Positions 1 through 8,267 of a DNA stretch of 48,484 nt are shown in pieces. The position numbers were made by a program, and so were the translations under genes. Origin of the DNA: Poseidonibacter ostreae (GTDB taxonomy: Bacteria; Campylobacterota; Campylobacteria; Campylobacterales; Arcobacteraceae); contig NZ_WFKJ01000021.1 in assembly GCF_009208075.1 (NCBI RefSeq), positions 1 to 48,484 on the forward strand, written 5' to 3'. Every line of letters starts with the position of its first letter. The stretch's first letter is position 1. The notes below the pieces were generated by a model that ran no database searches, had not been told where the DNA came from, and was given only the letters and a program-made list of their open reading frames with translations.

Positions 1-6
1 AAATAG

Positions 7-219
7 TTAGAAAAATTTGTTTAATATTACCTTTAATTTTTTAGGTAAATGTGCATATACCATACTTCTTTTAGCAATAAAAGTTTCATTTTCATAGATT
101 TCAGTATCAATTGAAAGTGTTTGAGTTTTAAAGTTTATTAGTTTTATTATTTGACCTTTTTCTTCGAAAGATAAGTTCATCTTTTTTAAATCTACTAACG
201 CTGGTTTCTTTTTTGCCAT
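7..219 (-). CDS. Small basic hypothetical protein (70 aa)
   Basis: I do not recognise this protein. It is lysine-rich, starts MAKKKPALVDLKKMN, has no signal peptide or membrane segment, and ends at a TAA at 7-9. The ATG at 217-219 is preferred over an in-frame TTG two codons upstream, because an AAAGG ribosome site lies 6 nt before the ATG but touches the TTG. It is transcribed away from the SLAC1 channel gene, with which it shares a short divergent spacer. The clean ribosome site and complete frame suggest a real gene; no function can be assigned. Confidence 0.6.
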   Translation of the reverse strand: MAKKKPALVDLKKMNLSFEEKGQIIKLINFKTQTLSIDTEIYENETFIAKRSMVYAHLPKKLKVILNKFF

Positions 220-271
220 TTTCAACCTTTTTTCTAATTATAATAAATTAATTATAAATAGGATGTAATAA

Positions 272-1249
272 ATGAAAATAAATGAAAGTATTAAATCAAT
301 ACCATCAAATAGATTACAGTTTTTTCCTGTAATGATGTTTGCAATTATTATGGGATTAAGTGGTTTATCCTTAGTATTTAAAAAGTTGAGCGAAGTTTTA
401 TATTTTCCTTCAATTGTGGGAGTTTTATTAGGAATATTTTCTACAATTGTATTTTTTATAATTCTTTTTACTTATCTTTTAAAACTACTAAAATATAAAG
501 AAGAAGTGAAAAAAGAGATGACTCATCCAATAAGAGTTAATTTTTTTGCAGCTATTTCTATTTCAACACTATTATTATCAATTTTTTATAGACATACTTT
601 AGATGATTTATCCCAAATATTTTTTATTCTTGGTGCTTCTTTACATATATTTTTTACTTTTTATACAATGAAGTTTTGGATAAATAATAGCTTTGAAATT
701 CAACACTCTAATCCTGCTTGGTTTATACCAATCGTTGGTAATTTAATTGTTCCAATTGCTGGTAAAGGTTTTATTGATGACTCTGTATTATATTTTTATT
801 TCTCAATTGGTATTTTCTTTTGGATTATACTTTTTTCTATTATCTTAAATAGAATTATCTTTCATAAACAATTTGCACCAAAATTTATGCCAACACTTTT
901 TATTTTAATTGCACCACCTGCCATTGCTTTTCTTTCATATATAAAGTTAGCGGGAGAGTTAGATTTTTTTGCACATATTTTATATAGTTTAGGTTTATTT
1001 TTTACAATACTTGTATTTACAATGTATAAAAACTACATAAATATAAAATTTTTTATATCATGGTGGGCTTTTACCTTTCCAATGGCTTCAATAACACTTG
1101 CAACAATTTTAATGTTTGAATTAACTTCATATTGGTTCTATAGCTTATTATCATATATTTTCATGCTAATAACTTCAGTTATTGTTTATTTAGTTGCTAG
1201 AGAAACTCTTGCTCATATGACAAAAAAAGAAATTTGTATTATGGAATAG
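272..1249 (+). CDS. SLAC1/TehA-family anion channel or transporter
   Basis: This 325-aa membrane protein looks like the TDT/SLAC1 family (TehA, Mae1, plant SLAC1), which move anions or C4-dicarboxylates and related substrates across the inner membrane. It has about ten hydrophobic segments from residue 20 to 310. The family region HPIRVNFFAAISISTLLLS follows the second segment, as in Haemophilus TehA, and length matches the family. The start ATG lies about 8 nt after a weak AGGATG site. It sits alone upstream of the stress-protein operon, and the intervening 85 bp hold that operon's promoter. The substrate cannot be told from sequence; tellurite resistance should not be assumed. Confidence 0.8.
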   Translation: MKINESIKSIPSNRLQFFPVMMFAIIMGLSGLSLVFKKLSEVLYFPSIVGVLLGIFSTIVFFIILFTYLLKLLKYKEEVKKEMTHPIRVNFFAAISISTLLLSIFYRHTLDDLSQIFFILGASLHIFFTFYTMKFWINNSFEIQHSNPAWFIPIVGNLIVPIAGKGFIDDSVLYFYFSIGIFFWIILFSIILNRIIFHKQFAPKFMPTLFILIAPPAIAFLSYIKLAGELDFFAHILYSLGLFFTILVFTMYKNYINIKFFISWWAFTFPMASITLATILMFELTSYWFYSLLSYIFMLITSVIVYLVARETLAHMTKKEICIME

Positions 1250-1274
1250 TTTTAAAGATATATTATTTCTTGCT

Positions 1275-1307
1275 TGTCAGTATTCTGCCAGATATCTATC
1301 TTATAAT
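1275..1307 (+). promoter_or_regulatory. usp-tctDE promoter with tandem TGYCAG activator site
   Basis: The site reads TGTCAG-TATTC-TGCCAG (1275-1291): two TGYCAG half-sites in direct orientation with an 11-bp period, the arrangement OmpR-family regulators use. Ten bases later comes a perfect TATAAT -10 box (1302-1307). The second half-site sits where a -35 would be, and no good -35 is present, which fits an activator-dependent promoter. A near-identical copy with the same 10-nt spacing lies upstream of tctC at 8150-8166. The likely binder is the TctD-like regulator encoded in this operon; that is inference. Confidence 0.7.
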
Positions 1308-1334
1308 TTATAAAAATCTTTTAAAGGAATATAG

Positions 1335-2159
1335 ATGAATTATAAGAAGTTGTTTTTCCCAATTGGTGGTGGAGATGAATTAGAAGAGAGATTATATGGG
1401 GCATTATTAATTGCTAAAAAATTTGATGTTAAATTAGATGTACTAAAATGTGGACATAAATCTGATTCTAGTCTTTATAAAACATATGCTATTCCAAATG
1501 AAATAATAAAAGAAATTGATGAAATAGTTGAAAGTAAATATAAAGATGAAAATAAAGAATTTGAGAAACTTTTTAAAAAAGTTTCTCAAGAAATTAATAT
1601 AAATGATTCACTTGTTGATTTAAAAATAAAAGAGGGTGTTAGAAGTACTCTTGTTGAACAAGAATCAAAATTTTGTGATTTAGTTATAGCTGCTGCTCCT
1701 CCTTCTGGTATTACAACAGCAACATTTGAAACAGCAGTTCTTAAAAGTGGAAAATCTGTATTAATGTTTCCTCGAATTTTAAGAAAATTTTCTTTTGATT
1801 CAATTATTATAGGATGGAATAACTCTCCTGAAGTATCACGTGCTATTACATCATCTATAGAAATACTAAAACAGGCTCAAAAAGTGCATATTGTTTCTTC
1901 AATTGAATATACAAAAAACAATGAAACAATTGAAAATTTACTTTCTTATTTAAAACTACACCAAATTGAAGCAAGTTATGAGATTGTTAAAACAACAAGA
2001 ATTCCAGGTCAAGCATTATTGAATTCTGCATTAGATGGAAACTTTGATATGATAGTTGCAGGTGCTTATGGGCATAAAGGTTTAAAAGAACTTATGTTTG
2101 GTGGAGCTACAAGATATTTATTAGAAAACTCTAGCATACCAGTTTTTATGTCTCATTAA
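1335..2159 (+). CDS. Universal stress protein, tandem Usp domains (paralogue 1)
   Basis: This 274-aa cytoplasmic protein has two UspA-type halves: a degenerate N-terminal one (about 1-145) and a C-terminal one (about 150-274). The C-terminal half carries the nucleotide-binding signature GAYGHKGLKELMFGGAT, which matches G-x2-G-x9-G. The start ATG follows AAAGGAATATAG. It is the first gene of a likely operon with the response regulator (18 nt downstream) and sensor kinase. An equally long, clearly homologous copy lies at 37581-38405 beside the second tripartite transporter. Usp proteins bind ATP or other nucleotides and affect stress survival; the position suggests a role tied to carboxylate use. 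The family call is firm, the role unknown. Confidence 0.9.
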   Translation: MNYKKLFFPIGGGDELEERLYGALLIAKKFDVKLDVLKCGHKSDSSLYKTYAIPNEIIKEIDEIVESKYKDENKEFEKLFKKVSQEININDSLVDLKIKEGVRSTLVEQESKFCDLVIAAAPPSGITTATFETAVLKSGKSVLMFPRILRKFSFDSIIIGWNNSPEVSRAITSSIEILKQAQKVHIVSSIEYTKNNETIENLLSYLKLHQIEASYEIVKTTRIPGQALLNSALDGNFDMIVAGAYGHKGLKELMFGGATRYLLENSSIPVFMSH

Positions 2160-2177
2160 TTATGTTAGAATGATACT

Positions 2178-2840
2178 ATGAAAATATTATTAGTAGAAGA
2201 TAATGAAAAACTAGCAAATGCAGTTCTAAAAAAACTTGAAAACAATGGATATTGTGTAGACCTTTTTTTAAATGGAGAAGAAGGTCTGTACGCTATAGAA
2301 ACATCATTTTATGATTTACTTATTTTAGACTTAGGTTTGCCTGGTATTGATGGTATTGATATTATTAAGAAACTAAGAAATCTTCATAGGGTTATACCAA
2401 TACTTATAATTTCTGCTAGAGATGAACTTGATCAAAGAATATTTGGTTTAGACTGTGGGGCTGATGATTATTTATGTAAACCATTTGAACTAAATGAAGT
2501 AATTGCTAGAGTTCAAGCACTTCTTAGAAGAACAAAATATCAAGTACATAATAAGATAACTTATAATGACTTAGTTTACGATACTCAAAATAGAACACTT
2601 ATAAAAAGTAATGAATATGTTGAGTTAAGTAAAAGAGAATTAGCGATATTTGAAAATTTATTATTAAATGTAGATACTGTTTTAAGTAAAGAAAATATTG
2701 TTGAACATATTAGTACTTTTACAGATTCTATTGAACCATCATCAGTAGAAACTTATGTATCACGAATACGAAAAAAACTAGGAGATTCAATAAATCTTAA
2801 AACAGCAAGAGGTTTAGGTTATATTTTGAGTAGTAAATGA
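2178..2840 (+). CDS. tctD: OmpR-family response regulator, TctD-like
   Basis: This 220-aa regulator has an N-terminal receiver (1-115) with phospho-acceptor Asp51 in LILDLGLPGIDG and the conserved lysine in CKPFEL. A C-terminal winged-helix DNA-binding domain (about 125-220) ends in TYVSRIRKKLG and ARGLGYIL. It overlaps the sensor kinase gene by 4 bp (ATGA), so the two are translationally coupled. TctD/TctE pairs activate tricarboxylate transport genes in enterobacteria and pseudomonads, and a tctCBA operon lies 1 kb away. The tandem TGYCAG motifs before usp and tctC are its probable targets, which would include its own operon. The symbol rests on context and kinase type. Confidence 0.82.
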   Translation: MKILLVEDNEKLANAVLKKLENNGYCVDLFLNGEEGLYAIETSFYDLLILDLGLPGIDGIDIIKKLRNLHRVIPILIISARDELDQRIFGLDCGADDYLCKPFELNEVIARVQALLRRTKYQVHNKITYNDLVYDTQNRTLIKSNEYVELSKRELAIFENLLLNVDTVLSKENIVEHISTFTDSIEPSSVETYVSRIRKKLGDSINLKTARGLGYILSSK

Positions 2841-4201
2841 ATAATATACAATCAATTAAATCAAGACTTATAGTATCTTTAAGCTTACCTTTAACTATTG
2901 GGGCAATTTTACTAGTGTTGATTATTTATTTTGTAGTACAAGATAAAGTAAATAAACACTTTGATAATACATTAAATGCTACAGCAAAAAGTATGGAAGA
3001 TAGTATAAATATTAAAAATGGAAGATTAATTGTTGACCTTCCTTATTTTGCTATTGACCTATTAGCTTCCAATAATGATGGCTTAGTATTTTATTCTATT
3101 GTAAATAAAGATAAAAAAGTCCTTACTGGATATAAAAACTTACTAAGAGATGATTTATTAAAAAATAAAGATAAACTTTTTTATAATACAACATATGCAG
3201 GTGCAAGATTAAGAGCAGTATCTTTTAATACCTCACTTGCAAGTGCAGGAAAAACACATTTTGCAACAATTACAATAGCAGAAACACTAGAAGGAAGAGA
3301 AGAAACTATAAATGAAATTTTAACTATTCTTTTTATAGTTGTTTTTTCAGTGATTATTTTTACTTTACTAATATCTTTTTTTGCTGTTAAAAATGGTTTA
3401 CTTCCCTTATATAAATTAAAAGAGATAATTCAAAATAGAGATACTAAAGATTTAAAACCAATATATTTTGAGTCTCCAAAAGAGATTGAAGATGTTGTTA
3501 ATAGTATTAATATTTTATTAACAAGAAGTAGAGATACGATTAAATATATTGAACAATTTAACTCAGATGTTTCTCATCAATTAAGAACACCTTTAGCTGA
3601 ATTAAAAGTCCAATTAGAAGAGTATAAAGAAAACAATAATTGGGATTATGCTGAATTAAATAAAGTAGTTAATACAATGTCCCATATAACTGAACAACTA
3701 CTACTTTATGCAAAAACTAATCCAAATACAATAGATAAAACATATTTAAAAAGAATAAACCTTAATAATTTTTGTAAGGATTATGCTTTAAAAATTTCAT
3801 CAAAAGTATATTCAAAAGGGTTTGAATTTGCCTTTGAAAATATTGATGAAAATATATTCATAGAAGCTGATGAAATTATGTTAAAAAGTATGCTGAATAA
3901 TATTGTTAATAATGCTCTACATTATGCACTTGATGATTTAGGAAATCCAATAGGTACAATAACACTCTTTTTGAAAAAACATAATAATACTATTTGGTTA
4001 AATATAAAAGATGAAGGTAAAGGCATTGAAAAAAAAGATTTAAATACTATTTTTGATAGATTTTATAGAGTTGATTCTAAAAAAAGTGGAAATGGTTTAG
4101 GATTAAATATTGTAAAACAAATTGCATCTTTACACAATGCAAAAGTACAAGCTATAAACAATAATGGATTAGTTGTCTCTATTATTTTTCCACTAAATTA
4201 A
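2837..4201 (+). CDS. tctE: Sensor histidine kinase, TctE-like (2CSK_N type)
   Basis: This 454-aa inner-membrane kinase has a first membrane segment (about 15-35), a periplasmic sensor of about 130 residues resembling the 2CSK_N domain of TctE/QseC kinases, and a second segment (about 163-185). A HAMP-like linker follows. The dimerisation/phospho-acceptor helix has His247 in DVSHQLRTPLAEL. The ATPase domain carries an N box (NNIVNNALHYA) and the G boxes DEGKGIE and GNGLGLNIVK. It presumably senses a periplasmic carboxylate and phosphorylates the overlapping regulator at 2178-2840. It ends 9 nt from the stop of the convergent DUF5718 gene. The ligand is not predictable. Confidence 0.85.
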   Translation: MNNIQSIKSRLIVSLSLPLTIGAILLVLIIYFVVQDKVNKHFDNTLNATAKSMEDSINIKNGRLIVDLPYFAIDLLASNNDGLVFYSIVNKDKKVLTGYKNLLRDDLLKNKDKLFYNTTYAGARLRAVSFNTSLASAGKTHFATITIAETLEGREETINEILTILFIVVFSVIIFTLLISFFAVKNGLLPLYKLKEIIQNRDTKDLKPIYFESPKEIEDVVNSINILLTRSRDTIKYIEQFNSDVSHQLRTPLAELKVQLEEYKENNNWDYAELNKVVNTMSHITEQLLLYAKTNPNTIDKTYLKRINLNNFCKDYALKISSKVYSKGFEFAFENIDENIFIEADEIMLKSMLNNIVNNALHYALDDLGNPIGTITLFLKKHNNTIWLNIKDEGKGIEKKDLNTIFDRFYRVDSKKSGNGLGLNIVKQIASLHNAKVQAINNNGLVVSIIFPLN

Positions 4202-4210
4202 TATATAATC

Positions 4211-5044
4211 TTAAGATTTAATCACTTGATGAAGTTTTGAACATTCATCGAGTTTTATAGTTGAATCTATATTATTAATAATATCTTGATGACTGTATTT
4301 ACGGGCATTGTATACATATATAAAAAGTTCATCATCATTTTTTAAATAGTTCTTCTTTCCAAACTCACTATAAGCAGTTGCACCTGATGCTATTAGTATT
4401 CCTTTTGCTTCATTTGCTTTTTTCATAAATTGTGTAATCTCTTCAAGTGGACCACAATCCTCTTGAGTATTAAATTTATCTATAATCCAATTTTTTAATT
4501 GAGTAAAAAAGTATGAATAGGACTTAACAGCAGAAATAGTTCCATAATTATGAAGCTTTCCATCTCTTTTTATAAAAGAGGAAATATGATATTTACTTAA
4601 AATTCCATCTTCTGTAAAGTTATCAATTTCAATAATATCTTCTGATATACCTTTTGTTTTTATTCCCCAATTTTTCTTAGTACTTAATTTATCACCATTT
4701 TGTACCCTTAAAGAGCAGTCATTAAAAGCAGAAAAATATTTAGGAGTTATATCTATTAATTTTTCATTTTTATAAACAAAGTCACAAATCAATGCAAGCT
4801 CTGGTTCTGCTTGGATTTTATCATTTTCTCTTTGATGAGTATAAATAGTGTTAGTACAAATGGGATATGTTTTCAAAAAAGAGTCATGATCTTTTATATA
4901 AAAAGGGAATAATCCTTTTGGTTCGTTTTTATCTTTTGTTTTTATTACTGAAAACTCATCTGCTTCGCCAGCTTCTCCCAAATGCCCTGCAAAATTACCT
5001 GCTACAGCAAAACCTAAATAATCTTTTAATTTTTCTTTTAACAT
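4211..5044 (-). CDS. DUF5718 family protein, possibly FAH-fold enzyme
   Basis: This 277-aa soluble protein has no signal peptide. It resembles the DUF5718 proteins found in Campylobacterota. I also see a pattern like fumarylacetoacetase (FAH) superfamily enzymes: Glu80-Pro-Glu82 in AEPELAL, like the family's E-x-E metal pair, then Asn108-Asp109 in NDCSLR about 27 residues on, like the FAH N-D-x-S-x-R motif, then a lysine in KKNWG. That spacing matches bacterial FAH-family hydrolases and decarboxylases. It follows tctA on the same strand but lies beyond a hairpin terminator, so it may be transcribed separately. The FAH link is my inference; acting on the imported carboxylate is a guess from position. 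Confidence 0.65.
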   Translation of the reverse strand: MLKEKLKDYLGFAVAGNFAGHLGEAGEADEFSVIKTKDKNEPKGLFPFYIKDHDSFLKTYPICTNTIYTHQRENDKIQAEPELALICDFVYKNEKLIDITPKYFSAFNDCSLRVQNGDKLSTKKNWGIKTKGISEDIIEIDNFTEDGILSKYHISSFIKRDGKLHNYGTISAVKSYSYFFTQLKNWIIDKFNTQEDCGPLEEITQFMKKANEAKGILIASGATAYSEFGKKNYLKNDDELFIYVYNARKYSHQDIINNIDSTIKLDECSKLHQVIKS

Positions 5045-5073
5045 ATATATTATTCCTATTTGAAAGTTTTGTG

Positions 5074-5104
5074 AAAAAAAAAGAGACTTTTAGCCTCTTT
5101 TTTT
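5074..5104 (-). terminator. Rho-independent terminator after tctCBA
   Basis: A hairpin pairs seven A plus GAG (5076-5085) with CTC plus seven T (5095-5104) around a 9-nt loop. It lies 20 nt past the tctA stop and reads into a T run on the minus strand. It separates tctCBA from the DUF5718 gene, though some read-through is possible. Confidence 0.75.
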
Positions 5105-5123
5105 ATTTAGTTTGTAAGTTTAA

Positions 5124-6635
5124 TTATTTAGTAGAAAGTTTATTTTTAGTAAACTTTTCGATGATAGTAGAACCAAATAAAGATATAACTAATAAAGCTA
5201 AAATTACTAAGGTAATTGGTCTTTCAACTATATATGATATATCTCCGCCAGAAATTTGTAAAGACTGAACTAAATTACTTTCTCCCATACTACCAAGTAA
5301 CATGCCAATAACAGTTGCTGGAACTGAGAAGTTATATCTTCTAAATAACCATCCTATAAGAGCAAACACTAATACACTAATAGGACCTGCCATATTACCC
5401 GTTAATCCAAATGCTCCTGCAGTTGCAAGTACTAAAACAGAAGGAACAAGATAATTCATCTTTACTTTTATAATAGAAGCTAAAACAGGAATAAGTAATA
5501 ATCCTAAGATTATAAGTAAAAATACCTGTCCAAAGTTAGCAAAAATAATTGCATAAACTATGTCCATCTCTTCTCTAATAAACTGAGGACCACCTGTAAT
5601 GTTATGCATAGCAAAGGCTGCAAGCATAACTGCTGTTGCTCCACCACCTGGAATTCCAAGTGCTAATAATGTTGCCATTGAACCAGCTTCAGATGTACTA
5701 TTCGCAGCTTCTGAAGCAACTACACCTTTTGGATTTCCTTTTCCAAAGCTATCTGGGTCTTTATCTCTTCTTTTTGTTTCAATATATGAAAGTAAATTAG
5801 ATACAGAAGAACCAACTCCTGGAACAGCACCAATTAAAACACCAATAAAACTTCCTCTAATCAAAATTACTGGATACTTGAAAGCTTGTTTAAATCCTTT
5901 TAGAATATATGAAATTCTAACTTTTCTTTGACTTTCATCTTCAACTAAAAATTCAGAATTCACAAGTTTAAAAAGCTCAGATGCAGCAAACATTCCCATC
6001 ATTGCTGGAATTACAGGAACACCGTCAGCTAAAAGTTCAATATCCATTGTTCCTCTCATAACCCCAACTTCACTAAATCCTATTGTTCCAATTAAAAGTC
6101 CAAAAAGACCAGCAATTAAACCTTTAATCATATGCTTTCCAGTTAAACTTGCAATTAATGTAAGTCCCCAAAGAATTACCATAAACATTTCAGAAGGTCC
6201 AAGTTTTAACACAAATCCAGACATGGGTTTTATTAAAAAGAATAATAAAATATATCCAAGAAGTACTCCAAAAGTAGAAGAACCTAAAGCTAAACCTAAA
6301 GCTTCATTGTGTTTTCCGTTTCTTGCCATTGGATAACCATCAAAAGCTGTTGCAATAGCAGAAGAGGTTCCTGGTATATTCATTAAAATTGCAGGAACTC
6401 CTGCTCCAAAACCACCACCTGTAAATATTGCCGTTAAAAACAACATTGCCTGCAAAAAGTCCATATATAAAGTTATTGGCAAGAAAATTGCCATAGCCAT
6501 TGATGTTTGTAATCCTGGAGTTGCACCAAAAAATAGTCCAATCATAATACCAGGTATTACAACTAACCAATATTCAGGTTGCGAAAATAGTAAACTAAAG
6601 GCTTCTGAAGCAGAAGCTATATCAATTAAATCCAT
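5124..6635 (-). CDS. tctA: Tripartite tricarboxylate transporter, large permease TctA
   Basis: This 503-aa inner-membrane protein of the TctA family has about 11-12 hydrophobic segments. The two inverted-repeat signatures are ATPGLQTSMAMAIFLP near residue 40 and VPGVGSSVSNLLSYIETKRR near 270. The family motif around residue 100 (NIPGTSSAIATAFDGYPMA) is also present. Length is typical. It is the main transport subunit of a binding-protein-dependent, ion-gradient-driven carboxylate importer. The start ATG (6633-6635) lies 8 nt past tctB, and the order tctC-tctB-tctA is the family standard. It is clearly diverged from the second TctA at 33767-35275, so the two importers probably take different substrates. 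Confidence 0.95.
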   Translation of the reverse strand: MDLIDIASASEAFSLLFSQPEYWLVVIPGIMIGLFFGATPGLQTSMAMAIFLPITLYMDFLQAMLFLTAIFTGGGFGAGVPAILMNIPGTSSAIATAFDGYPMARNGKHNEALGLALGSSTFGVLLGYILLFFLIKPMSGFVLKLGPSEMFMVILWGLTLIASLTGKHMIKGLIAGLFGLLIGTIGFSEVGVMRGTMDIELLADGVPVIPAMMGMFAASELFKLVNSEFLVEDESQRKVRISYILKGFKQAFKYPVILIRGSFIGVLIGAVPGVGSSVSNLLSYIETKRRDKDPDSFGKGNPKGVVASEAANSTSEAGSMATLLALGIPGGGATAVMLAAFAMHNITGGPQFIREEMDIVYAIIFANFGQVFLLIILGLLLIPVLASIIKVKMNYLVPSVLVLATAGAFGLTGNMAGPISVLVFALIGWLFRRYNFSVPATVIGMLLGSMGESNLVQSLQISGGDISYIVERPITLVILALLVISLFGSTIIEKFTKNKLSTK

Positions 6636-6643
6636 AATCCCTC

Positions 6644-7090
6644 CTAATAATCTGTTGGTAATATCATCATAGGCATAGGATATGGAAGCATCTGTGAAAA
6701 GAAATATGCAATTATAAAACCATAAACTAAACTATAACCTAATATCCATGGTAATCTTTTTTCACCATGAAAAAATAAAAACAATCCTAAAAATAAAACT
6801 GTTCCTACGTCAAATCCTAATAACTCTAATGTTAATACATATAATGTAAATAGAATCATTACAGGTATCACTGAAGAGATACTATCCTTAGTCTCTTCTT
6901 TGCTTATATCTTTTTGAGTAAAAAACTCATAAATACATAAACAAAGTACTATTGCTGCAATAGGAAGAATTAAAATTATATTTTCAAGACTACTTGAAGC
7001 ATTATGTGTATCTATTGCATACCATAATACAAAAGTAGCTAAGCATAGTATGACTATGCTATTAGCTATTTTTTCTGTTGATAAAGCCAT
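6644..7090 (-). CDS. tctB: Tripartite tricarboxylate transporter, small permease TctB
   Basis: This 148-aa membrane protein has four predicted membrane helices: about 10-28, 35-52, 72-100 (a broad hydrophobic stretch containing LLGFDVGTVLFLGLFLFFHGEKR) and 112-135. That is the TctB layout. It lies between tctC (9-nt gap) and tctA (8-nt gap) and is expected to complex with TctA. TctB proteins are poorly conserved in sequence, so the call leans on topology and position. A ribosome site AAGGATAAGCC precedes the ATG. Confidence 0.88.
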   Translation of the reverse strand: MALSTEKIANSIVILCLATFVLWYAIDTHNASSSLENIILILPIAAIVLCLCIYEFFTQKDISKEETKDSISSVIPVMILFTLYVLTLELLGFDVGTVLFLGLFLFFHGEKRLPWILGYSLVYGFIIAYFFSQMLPYPMPMMILPTDY

Positions 7091-7099
7091 GGCTTATCC

Positions 7100-8104
7100 T
7101 TATTTTTTAAGTAAGTAAGAGTATGACTTAAAGATTTCAAATGATTCTTGAATAAGTTTATTAGATTGCTCAGGACCACTCCAAGTATAACCTATATCAT
7201 TCTTTTTAAGAAATTTTTGTACACCTTTATTCGCTAATGTTCTTTTAATTCCATCAACTAATTTTGTATATCTCTCTGGATATTTTTCTTTAAATGTAAC
7301 TGGAACTGCAAAACCTCTCATAGATCCACTAAATACTGGTAGTTTAATTCCAGATGAAGAAATAGCTTCATTTAAAGTTGGAGCATCCCATTGTTTCATT
7401 TTTTCATCTTTTACAATTGCAATTGGCTTAATGAACTCTCTTATACTTTCACTTCCTTGTGCTGAAATAGCAATTAAATCAACTTGACCACCTGCAACTG
7501 CAGTTCTTGCTTTTCCACCACTACTATATGTCACTAAATTAAGATTTTCTTGAGGAATGTCAAATTTTTCTAATAAAAGTTTTAACATTAAATGTCCACC
7601 GGAACCTTGAACAACGGCCGCTTTAACAGTCTTTGGTTTATTTTTAATTGCTTCAATAACTTCTAACATATTGTTATATTTTGAATTTTTATTTAAAGCA
7701 AATAGTTCAAAATCAAACCATTGTATATTTAAAAAATCAAAATCAGTCATTTGATATTTTGCATTACCTGAAAGGATAGTATTTGCTAAGTATGGAGCAA
7801 AAGTTGATGCAAATACAGTATAACCATCAGCAGGTTTTCTTAATACATAATTAGCAGCGATTTGTGTACCTGCACCTTTTTTATTAACAACTTTTACTCT
7901 TGTATCTAATTCATCAGATAAAAATGTTGTCATAGAACGTGTCATTCTATCTGCACTTCCTCCAATACCAAATCCTACAACCATGTTAACTGGTTTTTTA
8001 GTTGGATAATCGTCTGCTAATAGATTTGTTCCACCTACTAAGCCTAATCCTAATACTGTAGTAACAGCTATTTTCATTGTCGATTTAACAATATTTGTAT
8101 ACAT
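7100..8104 (-). CDS. tctC: Tripartite tricarboxylate transporter, periplasmic binding protein TctC (Bug family)
   Basis: This 334-aa secreted solute-binding protein has a signal peptide over about residues 1-31, ending near LLADD. The Bug-family start follows: a beta strand with VNMVVGFGIGGSADRMTR, the usual glycine-rich loop that binds the substrate carboxylate, and the VVNKKGAGTQIAANYV region. The first ATG is chosen because AGGAG lies about 6 nt upstream; an internal ATG at codon 10 lacks one. It heads the tctCBA operon behind the activator-type promoter at 8134-8166. Bug proteins bind citrate, other carboxylates or amino acids; the ligand is unknown here. Confidence 0.93.
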   Translation of the reverse strand: MYTNIVKSTMKIAVTTVLGLGLVGGTNLLADDYPTKKPVNMVVGFGIGGSADRMTRSMTTFLSDELDTRVKVVNKKGAGTQIAANYVLRKPADGYTVFASTFAPYLANTILSGNAKYQMTDFDFLNIQWFDFELFALNKNSKYNNMLEVIEAIKNKPKTVKAAVVQGSGGHLMLKLLLEKFDIPQENLNLVTYSSGGKARTAVAGGQVDLIAISAQGSESIREFIKPIAIVKDEKMKQWDAPTLNEAISSSGIKLPVFSGSMRGFAVPVTFKEKYPERYTKLVDGIKRTLANKGVQKFLKKNDIGYTWSGPEQSNKLIQESFEIFKSYSYLLKK

Positions 8105-8133
8105 AATCTCTCCTATATTTAAGTTATGATGAA

Positions 8134-8166
8134 ACTTTAACAGATGAATCTGGCAGAATGCTGACA
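8134..8166 (-). promoter_or_regulatory. tctC promoter with tandem TGYCAG activator site
   Basis: Read on the minus strand, 8166 to 8150 is TGTCAG-CATTC-TGCCAG. It differs from the usp site (1275-1291) at one base, and the next two bases (AT) also match. Exactly ten bases further is a -10-like TAAAGT (8139-8134), the same spacing as at usp. The identical geometry argues that one activator, probably the TctD-like regulator, drives both promoters. The divergent aldo/keto reductase has its own TATAAT at 8231-8236. Confidence 0.7.
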
Positions 8167-8267
8167 GTAATTATAAAGAAAAATCGTAATATTTCATAAA
8201 AAATTTATTGATATAAACTTTTTTTATAGTTATAATAATTCTTTATTAAAAATATGAAGGAAATATT

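Noticed and set aside
272-1249. Tellurite resistance gene tehA
   Set aside because: Only the SLAC1/TDT family is supported; tellurite resistance by homologs is an overexpression effect, and no tehB is adjacent.
4207-4218. Perfect 12-bp palindrome AATCTTAAGATT between tctE and the DUF5718 gene
   Set aside because: It has no loop, so it is a poor hairpin, and it lies between convergent gene ends where an operator is unlikely. Chance is likely in such AT-rich DNA.
4867-5268. Plus-strand 133-codon open frame across the DUF5718 start and tctA end
   Set aside because: It runs opposite to two well-supported genes and a terminator, has low-complexity Leu/Phe content and no ribosome site. It is a shadow frame.
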